Source: Muriicola jejuensis
GTDB taxonomy: Bacteria; Bacteroidota; Bacteroidia; Flavobacteriales; Flavobacteriaceae
DNA length: 64,000 nucleotides
Reading direction: 5' to 3'
Assembly: GCF_010671595.1 (NCBI RefSeq)
Contig: NZ_JAABOP010000004.1
Coordinates: forward strand, 1-64,000
Below the pieces are notes generated by a model that was not told where the DNA came from, did not search any database, and saw nothing but the letters and a program-made list of their open reading frames with translations. A program made the position numbers and the translations under genes. Shown here in pieces: positions 53,678 through 62,879 of the stretch (positions are counted from its first letter, which is position 1; the number at the start of each line of letters is the position of its first letter).

Positions 53678-55009
53678 TCAGGGCAGAGCCATTATCACTT
53701 CCTTTAAAAACAGGTTGGTATCGAATTGAGGAGCCTCAGCCAGACCCGTCCTTACCACTACCAGATCTTTTGATGGAATGATAAATACATGCTGCCCCTG
53801 ATACCCGTTGGCTGAGAACATATCCCTGGGGACATCCGGGAATTTACCTCCGGCATTGAGCCAGAAATGGGCCCCGTAAACCCCGTCGGAATGTTCAGTG
53901 GGTTCTGTTACATAGGAGACCCAGGCAGGATGGAAGATCTGTTCCCCATTCCAGTCTCCTTTTTGGAGGTATAGTTGTCCAAATCGCCCCCAGTCACGTG
54001 TACTGGCCCATGCGTAGGACGACCCTACAAAATTTCCTGCCAGGTCGGTCTCAATGACCATAGAATGCATTCCTATCCTGTCTATAAGGGCCTTGTACGG
54101 GAAATTCAGATAATTCTGATAGGAAGAAAAGCTACCCTTCAATAGACCAGAGAGAAGATTGCTCGTTCCCGAAGAATAATTCCAGACCTCAGTGGGTTGG
54201 GCTACCAAAGGTTTATTTGCCTGAACCGTTGCCATATTAGATTCCATGAAGAGCATTTTAGTGACATCGGAGATTGTTGAATAATTCTCATCCCATTCAA
54301 GGCCGCTTTGCATGCGAAGCAGGTGATCGAAGGTTATTTCTTTTCTGTCGTCCTCACTCCAGGAAGGCAGATCCACTATGTCCGCAATCTGTAGTTTGTC
54401 CTGGAATTCCAGAATACCGTAGAGGGTTGCCAGAACGCTCTTGGTCATGGACCAGCCCAAAATGGGAGTGTCCTGATCAAAACCGTCCGCATAACGTTCT
54501 GCCAGGACCTGCCCTTTATATAGGATCAGGGCAGTTCTTGTCTTAACCGTATCGGCAAAGACATGATCGAGAGCTAAATCCAATTGGGTGTAGTTGACCT
54601 CCCCGAAGGTGGTATCCCTTGCAGGTAGATGCCCGTGTGGATAGGGCAGAGGTATGGAGTTTCGGACCCTCATGGGGACCTCCATGACCATCCTGCTATC
54701 CATGTCTCCGTTGACCAGGACGCATCCGAGTCCGTCGGTACAGATCGCCGTTCTTTCCATGAGCCCGAAAACCTTTGCACCAGCCGTCTTTTTGGAAGGG
54801 TCATAGGTAGATTCGGCCAATTCTATCAGGGGAACGTTATTGTCATTTTCGGATACAGAGGCCAGGGTCCGACCGGCGATAAAAATAGTTGAAGCGGTAT
54901 TCTTTGCCGCGTATCCGGAGATCAGATTCAATTTGGGATATTGCCATATACCGATACCCCCAATGAACAGGACGAGGATAAGGGCAAACCTCATAATTTT
55001 TTTCTTCAT
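53678..55009 (-). CDS. membrane-anchored serine hydrolase, beta-lactamase family
   Basis: This 443-residue class C beta-lactamase-like protein has an N-terminal helix (about 7-24) that anchors or exports it. The nucleophile motif is WSMTKSVLA (Ser-x-x-Lys), the second is NYSSGTSNL (Tyr-x-Ser), and the third region is GYQGQHVFIIPS. About 150 residues precede the catalytic domain. Such proteins are often D-alanyl-D-peptidases or esterases rather than antibiotic resistance enzymes. It is divergent from the lipoprotein cluster across 116 nt (55010-55125). Confidence 0.86.
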   Translation of the reverse strand: MKKKIMRFALILVLFIGGIGIWQYPKLNLISGYAAKNTASTIFIAGRTLASVSENDNNVPLIELAESTYDPSKKTAGAKVFGLMERTAICTDGLGCVLVNGDMDSRMVMEVPMRVRNSIPLPYPHGHLPARDTTFGEVNYTQLDLALDHVFADTVKTRTALILYKGQVLAERYADGFDQDTPILGWSMTKSVLATLYGILEFQDKLQIADIVDLPSWSEDDRKEITFDHLLRMQSGLEWDENYSTISDVTKMLFMESNMATVQANKPLVAQPTEVWNYSSGTSNLLSGLLKGSFSSYQNYLNFPYKALIDRIGMHSMVIETDLAGNFVGSSYAWASTRDWGRFGQLYLQKGDWNGEQIFHPAWVSYVTEPTEHSDGVYGAHFWLNAGGKFPDVPRDMFSANGYQGQHVFIIPSKDLVVVRTGLAEAPQFDTNLFLKEVIMALP

Positions 55010-55125
55010 TTCACTTTCGATATTTGTAACTTTCCGAAATTCTGATCCGTTCAGGACTGGATCTGAAATCTCCGGAGAAAACTAATAAAAGCCGAAGATA
55101 GGAAATATGATTCGTCTAAAAGCAT

Positions 55126-56700
55126 ATGAAAAACAGCCATAGCATTGTAAAACACAAACGAACATTTTCAAGATCCTCGATGGATACTGGGTCAATCTAC
55201 GCTCTGTATCTGACCTTGTGCTTACTGCTCCTTTCTTCCTGTGGCACTGGCAGGGAAGAAAGGCAGGTTCAGCTGTATGAAACGCATTGTGCGAACTGCC
55301 ATATAGCACCCCAGATCGATCATTTGCCCAGAAAGATCTGGGAAGAGGCTATCCTGCCAGATATGGGAGCCAGGATGGGAATCCGGGACAAGGGCTATGA
55401 CCCCCTTGCCGGTTTGTCCTATGAAGAAATGGAAGCGGTTATCCGGACCGGAATTTATCCGTTAACACCCACCATAGCCCAAGAAGACTGGGCGTTATTA
55501 AAAGAGTACATCCTGGAGCAGGCCCCGGATTCCTTACCGCAGATCAGGATATCTGTGGAGGCGGGAGAACTGGAGAAATTCAAATCTGTTCTCCAATCGT
55601 TCAGTGGACCCATAAAGCGTTCTTATGCCTATCTCGAATTCAAACCTTCCCTCGGAAAAATGATCATGGGGGATATGCGGGGGGAATTGATGTCCTATTC
55701 ACCTGCCGAAGGATTAAAGGAACTGGGGTACTTTACGAGCTTGGTGGTCGCTTACGAACCAGGGGAGGAGCACGCGTTTATCACGACCATAGGAAATATC
55801 CACCCCAGTGCATTGTCCAGGGGAACGGTCTATGAGATCAGGGGAACGGATACCCTTCAAGTGGTACATCCGCTGCATCGGCCCGTTCATACTCTGGCAG
55901 AGGACCTCAATGGGGACGGGCAGGAGGAACTGGTAATCAGTGAGTTCGGGGACCTGACCGGAGAACTGTCCCTTTCTGTAAAGAACGCCTCAGGGAAGTA
56001 CGAAAAGCGAACTCTGCTGAATCAGCCCGGGACCATCAGGGTAGTGTCCCGGGATATGGACAATGACGGACTTCTGGATCTCGTGGCCCTCACTTCACAG
56101 GGAGACGAAAGTATCACGATCCTCTTTCAAAAGAAAAACCTCTCCTTTGAGGCACATAAAGTCATTCGTTTTAACCCCGTATATGGGAGTAGCTGGTTCG
56201 AACTGATGGATTACGAAGGAGATGGGGACCTGGATATTGTAACTGTCCACGGGGACAATGCCGATAAATCCTATGTTGCAAAACCCTATCACGGCATGCG
56301 ATTGCACCTGAACGACGGTCTTAATAATTTTACTAAGGTCTTCTTTTACCCTATGTACGGGGCGACACGGGTCCTGGCGAGCGATTTTGACCAGGATGGT
56401 GACATGGACTTTGGACTGCTTTCCACCTTTCCAGACTACGAGAATGCTCCGGACCGTACCTTCCTGTTTCTGGATAACACAGATCCCGCCGCCTATCAAT
56501 TCGAGACCTTTAAGGTGGCTGATTCGGATAAAGCAAAATGGTTTTTGATGGACAAGGGAGATATTGACGGGGATGGGGATTTGGATATAATCGTAAGCAG
56601 TTTTACCCTGCCATTTGTCCCTGCCCCACAAGACTTGCAGAACAGATGGAAGGAATTTGGGATAGACCTGATGATCCTTGAAAATCAATTAACGCCATAA
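55126..56700 (+). CDS. lipoprotein with cytochrome c motif and FG-GAP/VCBS repeats
   Basis: The 524-residue protein has a lipoprotein signal (LCLLLLSSCG) and a heme c motif CANCH about 20 residues after the lipid Cys, and then repeated calcium-type motifs: DLNGDGQEELVIS, DMDNDGLLDLVAL, DYEGDGDLDIVTV, DFDQDGDMDFGLL and DIDGDGDLDIIVS, as in FG-GAP beta-propellers. It is probably an outer-membrane or periplasmic electron-carrying or binding protein; no enzyme activity can be assigned. ATG 55126 gives the signal its positive charges; ATG 55180 is possible. The next gene starts 1 nt after its stop. Confidence 0.82.
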   Translation: MKNSHSIVKHKRTFSRSSMDTGSIYALYLTLCLLLLSSCGTGREERQVQLYETHCANCHIAPQIDHLPRKIWEEAILPDMGARMGIRDKGYDPLAGLSYEEMEAVIRTGIYPLTPTIAQEDWALLKEYILEQAPDSLPQIRISVEAGELEKFKSVLQSFSGPIKRSYAYLEFKPSLGKMIMGDMRGELMSYSPAEGLKELGYFTSLVVAYEPGEEHAFITTIGNIHPSALSRGTVYEIRGTDTLQVVHPLHRPVHTLAEDLNGDGQEELVISEFGDLTGELSLSVKNASGKYEKRTLLNQPGTIRVVSRDMDNDGLLDLVALTSQGDESITILFQKKNLSFEAHKVIRFNPVYGSSWFELMDYEGDGDLDIVTVHGDNADKSYVAKPYHGMRLHLNDGLNNFTKVFFYPMYGATRVLASDFDQDGDMDFGLLSTFPDYENAPDRTFLFLDNTDPAAYQFETFKVADSDKAKWFLMDKGDIDGDGDLDIIVSSFTLPFVPAPQDLQNRWKEFGIDLMILENQLTP

Positions 56701-56701
56701 G

Positions 56702-57139
56702 ATGAGGGGTCTGATCAGCTTTACCGGGATCCTAATTTTGGTCTGTCTGCCGCTGCTTTCCTGTGCCGATGAAGAGGACAAGTATACCTGGGAATCCATG
56801 GAAGTGACCGCAACGGCCTACAATGCAGTGGCTTCCCAGACAGATTCCCTGGTAAATATCGCAGCATGGGGAGATACCCTCAAGCCCGGGATGAAGTGCA
56901 TTGCGGTCTCCCGTGACCTGCTGAAAAAAGGATTGAGATACGATACACCGGTAAAGATCGAGGGATTTGAAGGGGTCTTCCGGGTGAAGGACAAAATGCA
57001 CGGTAGATGGGTAAACCGTATCGATATCTTTATGGGGGTGGATGTGGAAAAAGCCCGGGAATGGGGCCGTAAGAAAGTGGTCATACAATACGGGATCCCT
57101 TTAAATGAAGGTGAAGAAACTAATTTGGTGGGAAAATGA
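56702..57139 (+). CDS. 3D-domain lipoprotein
   Basis: The 145-residue lipoprotein (PLLSCAD) carries a 3D domain, a double-psi beta-barrel related to MltA and RlpA. It shows VTATAYNAV, KCIAVSRDLLKKGLRYDTPV and DKMHGRWVNRIDIFMG, where the Asp residues of the 3D signature lie. Such domains act on or bind peptidoglycan. The stop overlaps the amidase start (ATGA), so the two are translationally coupled. Confidence 0.87.
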   Translation: MRGLISFTGILILVCLPLLSCADEEDKYTWESMEVTATAYNAVASQTDSLVNIAAWGDTLKPGMKCIAVSRDLLKKGLRYDTPVKIEGFEGVFRVKDKMHGRWVNRIDIFMGVDVEKAREWGRKKVVIQYGIPLNEGEETNLVGK

Positions 57140-57810
57140 GAAAAGAAATAACAGGTAAAGGATTGCTCTGGCTCTGTTTCTCTTTGCTGCTCTGGTCCTG
57201 CGCTTCAACACGAATTGTAGACAGGCCTATCGTCTTTGATGCCCAGCGGGAACAACTCACCCAGGCTTACATGGCTGAAAGATATGGATTGAAGGACAGC
57301 AGCATTTATATCACCCCCCGGATGATCGTTCTCCACTGGACGGCCATTCCTACCTTAGAAGGCTCTTTTGACGCCTTTGATGATACGACCATACCCCAAT
57401 GGCGAACCATGGTCGGAGAGGCCGGAAAACTCAATGTCTCATCTCATTTCCTGGTAGACCGGGATGGCACTGTTTACAGGCTCCTGCCTGAGACCGTGAT
57501 GGGTCGGCATGTGATCGGTCTCAATCACTGTGCCCTGGGTATCGAAAACGTGGGTGGCACGGCAGATACACCTCTGACCGAAGCTCAACTCAGATCGAAT
57601 ATCTGGCTGGTAAATTATCTCAGTAATAAATACGACATAGAATACCTTATCGGCCATTATGAATACACCCTTTTTGAAGGCCATGAACTATGGCTGGAAA
57701 AAGATCCCGCCTACAGGACTGAAAAGGAGGATCCGGGTCAGGAATTCATGGCCAGGGTCAGGAAAGCCACGAGAAAATGGAATTTTAAACCTTTACCAGA
57801 ACAGGAATAA
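57136..57810 (+). CDS. N-acetylmuramoyl-L-alanine amidase lipoprotein
   Basis: This 224-residue lipoprotein (LLLWSCAS) has an Amidase_2 domain. The zinc His lies in IVLHWTAIP, others in LNHCALGIENVGG and IGHYEY; LVDRDGTVYRLLPE is typical. It should cleave the bond between muramic acid and the stem peptide in the periplasm. It overlaps the 3D gene and is followed 1 nt later by an M14 peptidase, so the row looks like a peptidoglycan-remodelling operon. Confidence 0.9.
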   Translation: MRKEITGKGLLWLCFSLLLWSCASTRIVDRPIVFDAQREQLTQAYMAERYGLKDSSIYITPRMIVLHWTAIPTLEGSFDAFDDTTIPQWRTMVGEAGKLNVSSHFLVDRDGTVYRLLPETVMGRHVIGLNHCALGIENVGGTADTPLTEAQLRSNIWLVNYLSNKYDIEYLIGHYEYTLFEGHELWLEKDPAYRTEKEDPGQEFMARVRKATRKWNFKPLPEQE

Positions 57811-57811
57811 T

Positions 57812-59317
57812 ATGAAGTACGGAAAAATACTCGCCCTTCTTGTACTCTTTGGTGCATGTAAGGACAAAGCCCCCCAGGTGAAGCAGGAAAAGGATATCAC
57901 CTCTTCCCTTTACGAGACCTACGAGGCCTACAAAGAGCCAAGGCTCGATAAACGCCGTATCAAGCACAAGGATATTGTGGACCTTATCGGGGTGCACAAG
58001 GAAGATGCGGGGATATCGGTTCAGAAGGTGGGGGAGTCTATCGAAGGAAGATCGCTAAATCTGATCAGTCTGGGGGAGGGCCAGAAAGACGTATTCCTCT
58101 GGTCACAGATGCACGGAAATGAGCCTACTGCCACCCAGGCGATCTTTGATATCCTGAACTTTTTCAAAAGTGATGATTTCCAGGAGGAGAAAACAGAGAT
58201 TCTCAGTAATCTCCGGCTTCATTTCCTCCCTATGCTCAACCCGGACGGGGCCGAGGTTTTCCAAAGGGAGAACAGGCTCGGGATCGATATCAATCGGGAT
58301 GCGCTCAGGCTGCAATCCCCGGAGGGCCGGACCCTGAAACGCGTACGCGACAGTCTGGAGGCCGATTTCGGTTTTAACCTGCACGATCAGAGCACCTATT
58401 ACAATGCCGAACGAACCGATAAACCGGCGACGATCTCATACCTGGCCCCGGCCTATAATTATGAGAAGGAGATTAATGAAGGGCGCGGTAATGCCATGAA
58501 GGTGATTGTCTTTATGAACGGGATCATACAGAAATACGCCCCTGGCCAGGTTGGCCGGTATAATGATGATTTTGAGCCCAGGGCCTTTGGGGACAACATC
58601 CAGAAATGGGGTACGAGCACCATCCTTATAGAATCAGGGGGGTATGCCAATGACCGGGAGAAACAGGAGATCCGCAAACTGAATTATGTCTCTATCCTCT
58701 CAGCCCTCTATTCCATAGCCACGGAAAACTACCGGGACATCCCTATAGAATCCTATGAACAGATCCCCGAAAATGACAGGAAACTGTTCGATCTCAAATT
58801 GACGGAGGTCACTTACAATCTGCTGGGAAATCCCTATATCCTGGACATAGGTATCCATCAGCTGGAAGTAGACAAGGAAGGGAATAGAGATTATTGGTTC
58901 AGCAGCCGGATTGTCGATCAGGGCGACCTCTCCACCTTTTACGGCTACAAAACCTTTGACGCCAGCGGGTACACCCTGGTCTGGGGGAAGGTATATCCGG
59001 AGGTATTCGAGAATATGAGAGAACTGACTGAGGATCCAGGCCGAGTAAGGGATTTACTTTTGGAAGGATTTACCTGTGTGAGGATAAAGGACATCCCGGC
59101 CGATATGCTTTATTCACCCATCCCGATACACCTGGCCGCACCGGGGTACAAGATGCCTGAATCAGAATTGGAGGCAGGAAAAAACCCCACCTTTCTCTTG
59201 GAGAAGGATGGGGGTTATAAGTTCGCCGTCATCAATGGTTTCCTATTGGACCTTTCTGAGGCTGAGCCGAAATTCCTTGAACAATGGGGACGCAAGAACG
59301 CGATGATTTACCGTTGA
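57812..59317 (+). CDS. M14 zinc carboxypeptidase lipoprotein
   Basis: This 501-residue lipoprotein (LLVLFGACKD) has an M14 metallopeptidase domain. The zinc pair is in MHGNEPTATQ, LPMLNPDGAE and GIDINRDA form the substrate site, the third zinc His is in FNLHDQ, and the catalytic Glu is in ILIESGGY. About 200 residues of unknown role follow. Given its neighbours it may cut peptidoglycan peptides (gamma-D-Glu-type M14 enzymes do), but protein substrates are possible. I choose ATG 57812; upstream open frame to 57659 overlaps the amidase gene and lacks a signal. Confidence 0.88.
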   Translation: MKYGKILALLVLFGACKDKAPQVKQEKDITSSLYETYEAYKEPRLDKRRIKHKDIVDLIGVHKEDAGISVQKVGESIEGRSLNLISLGEGQKDVFLWSQMHGNEPTATQAIFDILNFFKSDDFQEEKTEILSNLRLHFLPMLNPDGAEVFQRENRLGIDINRDALRLQSPEGRTLKRVRDSLEADFGFNLHDQSTYYNAERTDKPATISYLAPAYNYEKEINEGRGNAMKVIVFMNGIIQKYAPGQVGRYNDDFEPRAFGDNIQKWGTSTILIESGGYANDREKQEIRKLNYVSILSALYSIATENYRDIPIESYEQIPENDRKLFDLKLTEVTYNLLGNPYILDIGIHQLEVDKEGNRDYWFSSRIVDQGDLSTFYGYKTFDASGYTLVWGKVYPEVFENMRELTEDPGRVRDLLLEGFTCVRIKDIPADMLYSPIPIHLAAPGYKMPESELEAGKNPTFLLEKDGGYKFAVINGFLLDLSEAEPKFLEQWGRKNAMIYR

Positions 59318-59339
59318 TCTCATTTTGACAGTCTGGAGT

Positions 59340-59507
59340 TTAATATCCGAAACTGAAATGCAACTGGCTGCCGTTGACAATAATGGCAATTAACATCACG
59401 AAAAGGGTCAGCACTATTGAAGTGAAAACGGACAGTACCAGGCTTTTATATCCTTTGGATAGGGAACCTAGGGCACTCTGACTGATAATTTCGTTGATAA
59501 CATCCAT
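59340..59507 (-). CDS. small single-helix membrane protein (55 aa)
   Basis: A 55-residue ORF starts MDVINEIISQSALGSLSKG and is followed by a strong hydrophobic helix (SLVLSVFTSIVLTLFVMLIA) and a short polar tail ending FGY. It lies alone in the 366-bp gap between the M14 peptidase gene and the VWA lipoprotein gene. The layout, an amphipathic start, one membrane helix and a short tail, is that of small regulatory membrane proteins. No family recognised. An overlapping 61-residue frame on the same strand (59446-59631) looks less likely. Confidence 0.45.
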   Translation of the reverse strand: MDVINEIISQSALGSLSKGYKSLVLSVFTSIVLTLFVMLIAIIVNGSQLHFSFGY

Positions 59508-59631
59508 GATTTCTCTTTTTTACGTTAAACAATCTTTCGTTTTTAGGATGTATGTTAATCGCGATATACATTCGGGTTGCTATGTATATAACAAGGATGA
59601 TGCCAAAAACCCTACTTTGGACCATGCCCAT

Positions 59632-59660
59632 AAAAAAAGGAGGACCTTACGGACCTCCTT
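59632..59660 (-). terminator. intrinsic terminator after the VWA lipoprotein gene
   Basis: Read on the minus strand, aaggaggtcc and ggtcctcctt (59637-59660) form a stem with one mismatch and a gtaa loop, followed by seven T (59632-59638 as A on the plus strand). It is 24 nt after the stop at 59684. Confidence 0.75.
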
Positions 59661-59683
59661 AAAATTCGCAAAAATGCCTTATT

Positions 59684-60781
59684 TTACTGGCATCCGCCGG
59701 TAAAACCGGTAGCATTGAATTCTGTCTGTACAGACCCCTGTCTCGAACCGTCTGTAACCTGGATAGCGAGGTTGTTTACGCCACTACCGTCCCGTTTCGG
59801 GGTACAGTATTCGAAAAGATAATAGCTATTGGCCCGCTCCGAAACCCTGAAAGAGATATCGTTGAACGTAGCTTCCAGTTGCTCTTTGTTGCCGGCAAAA
59901 ACGCTGAAAGTACGACCGATCTCCCCGAGGACCTCTGCATCGATCTCGGCTCCTAACCCGATCGTAAAAAAGGAGATATTGAGATCCGCATTCTGAACTT
60001 TTTGAAGGGCATCTCTCTCTGAATAGCGGGAGGCCTGGTCCGTACCATCGGTGAAGATCACAATAGAGGCTGCGCTTATGGTGGCATTGGCCCGTGCATC
60101 GTCGAGCAGGTCTTCCGCAATATTGGTCGATTTGATCACGGCCCCGTACAGGTCGGTAGACGGGTCATTGCTTATGTCCTGTGTGATCCCTTCCACAGCC
60201 AGGGTCAGTTCGTCCTTGACAGCTGTCAGGGGTTGCAGTAAGTGCAACTTGTCCTCCCCGTCGAACCAGTAGATCGCCATTTTGAAACTTTCCTGGGTGG
60301 TTGTGGGCATTACATTGTTGATAAAACTCAGGGATGCTGATTTCAATTCGGTGAGACTACTGCTTAGCACACTATTACTGAGATCGAGCACCAGCAAGGT
60401 GTTATTGCTGAATATCTGGGAGTTGGGGGAGATGCGGGCAAAGGATTCCGAAGTGGAGATGGTGTTAAAACACTCGTCATTGCGCCCCTGTTCGTAAATG
60501 GTGAACTGGTTCGCCGTAAGCCCCGAGACTGGATTCCCCTGAGCATCGGATACTCGAAAGAAGATCGAAACCTTTCCGGGAAGGGTAGTAAACTTGTCCT
60601 GAATCGACAGGACGAGATCATTCTCACCCAGATTAAGGCAGTCATCCACCGGCTTGCCTATACCGAGGTCCCCATCGGGATTTAGGTCAAAATTCACGTC
60701 ATCATCTGCATTGCCGCAGGAGAGAAACAAGGAAGTTACCAGGGAAAAAACGAAGATATGTAAGCGGGTTTTCATTTTCAT
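59684..60781 (-). CDS. lipoprotein with VWA domain
   Basis: The roughly 365-residue lipoprotein starts at ATG 60781 with MKMKTRLHIFVFSLVTSLFLSC. A beta-sandwich-like segment follows, then a VWA domain (about 130-310) with the MIDAS in LLVLDLSNSVLSS and IVIFTDGTDQAS. Two Cys at the end (EYCTPKRDG, GFTGGCQ) may form a disulfide. The VWA fold suggests protein or matrix binding at the cell surface. The longer open frame to 60994 adds a segment without signal logic. It is divergent from moaD across 215 nt. Confidence 0.82.
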   Translation of the reverse strand: MKMKTRLHIFVFSLVTSLFLSCGNADDDVNFDLNPDGDLGIGKPVDDCLNLGENDLVLSIQDKFTTLPGKVSIFFRVSDAQGNPVSGLTANQFTIYEQGRNDECFNTISTSESFARISPNSQIFSNNTLLVLDLSNSVLSSSLTELKSASLSFINNVMPTTTQESFKMAIYWFDGEDKLHLLQPLTAVKDELTLAVEGITQDISNDPSTDLYGAVIKSTNIAEDLLDDARANATISAASIVIFTDGTDQASRYSERDALQKVQNADLNISFFTIGLGAEIDAEVLGEIGRTFSVFAGNKEQLEATFNDISFRVSERANSYYLFEYCTPKRDGSGVNNLAIQVTDGSRQGSVQTEFNATGFTGGCQ

Positions 60782-60996
60782 ACATTTAGGTTCACCCTCA
60801 AAACGCGACTTCACAATTTTAAGTATATACGCGGGCATACTTTTTTTTGGAGGTATACGTATTACGATCTGAACGAGCATACAGACACTATATTTACAGA
60901 AGTAATTGTTAAAGGATGTGACGAAAAATATAATTTTTGATACCTTGTTGATTATAGAGACTTTTGAAAACAGGTCTATAAATTGAAAGTTCAAAT

Positions 60997-61242
60997 ATGA
61001 AGATTCTGCTATTTGGCATAACCCGGGACATCACAGGAAAAGCCGAATTGGAATTGTCCGAAAAAACAGCTTCTGCCTTGCGAAATGTAAAGGACCTGAG
61101 GGAATTCATAATCGGGGAATACCCGGAATTGAAAAGCCTTTCCTCTATGGCTATAGCGGTGAATAATGAATATGCCACGGGGGAAACCGGGATCGGACAA
61201 GAAGACGAAATCGCCCTGATCCCCCCTGTAAGCGGAGGTTAA
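60997..61242 (+). CDS. moaD: molybdopterin synthase sulfur carrier
   Basis: MoaD is a ubiquitin-fold protein whose C-terminal Gly-Gly is adenylated by MoeB, converted to a thiocarboxylate and used by MoaE to build the dithiolene of molybdopterin. The 81-residue sequence has the normal length, ALIPPVSGG at the C-terminus and MKILLFGITRDITG at the start. It heads the four-gene Moco row. moaE and moaC are not in the window. The upstream 215 nt to the divergent VWA gene should hold the promoter; I cannot fix it. Confidence 0.93.
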   Translation: MKILLFGITRDITGKAELELSEKTASALRNVKDLREFIIGEYPELKSLSSMAIAVNNEYATGETGIGQEDEIALIPPVSGG

Positions 61243-61257
61243 AACGAATACATCAGT

Positions 61258-62241
61258 ATGCTGATCGACAATCACGGAAGAAAAATTAATTACCTGCGCC
61301 TGGCCGTAACGGACCGTTGCAACCTCAGGTGCCATTACTGCATGCCGGCCGAAGGGATCCATTTTGCCAAAAAAGACAATCTCCTCAGTATGGAGGAACT
61401 CAAATTGCTTGCTGGCACCCTGGTGGATCTGGGGATAGACAAGATCAGACTCACAGGGGGAGAACCCTTTGTGCGTAAAGACCTGATGGTTTTGCTTCGC
61501 TACCTGTCCTCCCTGACCGATATCAGGGAACTGTCCATGACCACGAATGCCACACTGATCGGCCCTTATATCGAGGAATTAAAGAGCATGGGCATCACCA
61601 ATATAAATCTCAGTTTGGACGCGATCAGAAAGGAGACTTTTGAGAAGATTACCAGACGAGACCAGTTCGATGTCGTCTATGGCAACCTGATGACCCTTAT
61701 TGACAAAGGGTTTAACCTGAGGATCAATTTCATCGTACTGGAAAACCAGAACGAACAGGACATCATCCCAATCTTAAAATTACAGGAAGAATACCCCGTA
61801 TCGGTTCGTTTTTTGGAAGAAATGCCATTTAACGGGGGAAGCCGGAATTTTCAGACCATCAAATGGAATTACAGGGAGATCCTCAAATATATAGGTACTT
61901 TCTATCCGGATTACGAGCCATTAGAATCGCCCGAGACCTCTACCTCTCTTAATTATAAGATCCCTGGGCATGCAGGATCCTTCGGTATCATCCCATCTTT
62001 TAGCAGGACCTTTTGCGGAAGTTGCAATCGACTGAGGATCACGGCGACAGGGGATGTGATCACCTGTCTGTACGGCAAGCCTAAAATGAATGTAAGGGAG
62101 ATTCTCAGGGGTAATGATCCGGTTTCCGGGTTAAAGAAATCCATTGTTGAAGTCATCGGCAAGCGTGCGAAGACGGGCTTCGAGGCCCAGGAAGAACACA
62201 AGGGAGTCTTCGAGAACTCAATGACCTCCATTGGGGGATAA
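61258..62241 (+). CDS. moaA: GTP 3',8-cyclase
   Basis: MoaA is a radical SAM enzyme that starts molybdenum cofactor synthesis from GTP, together with MoaC. The 327-residue protein has the first 4Fe-4S motif CNLRCHYC, LTGGEPFVRKDL, TTNATLI, and the C-terminal cluster Cys residues in FCGSCNRLR and VITCLYG. It ends in Ile-Gly-Gly, the Gly-Gly tail needed for activity in MoaA. It starts 15 nt after moaD and 17 nt before mobA. Confidence 0.96.
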   Translation: MLIDNHGRKINYLRLAVTDRCNLRCHYCMPAEGIHFAKKDNLLSMEELKLLAGTLVDLGIDKIRLTGGEPFVRKDLMVLLRYLSSLTDIRELSMTTNATLIGPYIEELKSMGITNINLSLDAIRKETFEKITRRDQFDVVYGNLMTLIDKGFNLRINFIVLENQNEQDIIPILKLQEEYPVSVRFLEEMPFNGGSRNFQTIKWNYREILKYIGTFYPDYEPLESPETSTSLNYKIPGHAGSFGIIPSFSRTFCGSCNRLRITATGDVITCLYGKPKMNVREILRGNDPVSGLKKSIVEVIGKRAKTGFEAQEEHKGVFENSMTSIGG

Positions 62242-62258
62242 TATGTGAATGCGATCGA

Positions 62259-62879
62259 ATGTTGGAAAAAAGCCATAATAAAGATCACAAGCCTCCCGTC
62301 CTGTACGGGTTGATCCTCGCGGGTGGCAAAAGCAGCCGCATGGGTCGGGATAAAGCTTTGATCTCTTATCACGGAAGGTCTCAATGGGAAATTTTATTCG
62401 ATCTGGCTCAAAGCGTTTGTGACCGTACCTTCCTCAGTTTGAGAAAGGATCAACAGGAAGATCTTGCCCCCGGTGTGGAAGTGATCCTGGACAGGGATGA
62501 ATACCCGGGTCCTTTCAACGGAATTCTCAGTGCTCATCACGCGTTTCCGGATGCAGCCTGGTTGGTTCTGGCCTGCGACCTGCCGCTGATCGACCTGGAG
62601 ACCCTTGAGAAACTGTGCATTTCAAGGCATCCTGAAAGAGATGCCACGGCCCTGGCGACCAGGGCTACCGGCCTTCCGGAACCCCTTGCGGCCATATGGG
62701 AACCGGGAGCACTTCGCAAGGTCCCGGGATACTTGAAAAAGGCAACTTCCAGCTGCCCGCGCAAGTTTTTACTCAGTTCTGATACATCGCTTGTCTTTCC
62801 GGAAGATGATGCTGCCCTCTCCAACGCAAATTCCCAGGAGGATTATATCCGGATCAAAGAGTCTCTGGATTCAAAATGA
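62259..62879 (+). CDS. mobA: molybdenum cofactor guanylyltransferase-like
   Basis: MobA transfers GMP from GTP to the molybdenum cofactor. The 206-residue Rossmann-like protein has GLILAGGKSSRMGRDKALI with the nucleotide loop and Lys, ILDRDEYPGPFNGILSA and LVLACDLPLID. A related family, MocA (CMP transfer), cannot be excluded. Its stop overlaps the start of the moeB-like gene (ATGA), so they are coupled. Confidence 0.85.
   Translation: MLEKSHNKDHKPPVLYGLILAGGKSSRMGRDKALISYHGRSQWEILFDLAQSVCDRTFLSLRKDQQEDLAPGVEVILDRDEYPGPFNGILSAHHAFPDAAWLVLACDLPLIDLETLEKLCISRHPERDATALATRATGLPEPLAAIWEPGALRKVPGYLKKATSSCPRKFLLSSDTSLVFPEDDAALSNANSQEDYIRIKESLDSK

Noticed and set aside
59446-59631. 61-codon minus-strand ORF overlapping the small membrane gene
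   Set aside because: It overlaps the more protein-like 55-residue frame and ends in a charged, low-quality sequence; the helix is weaker.
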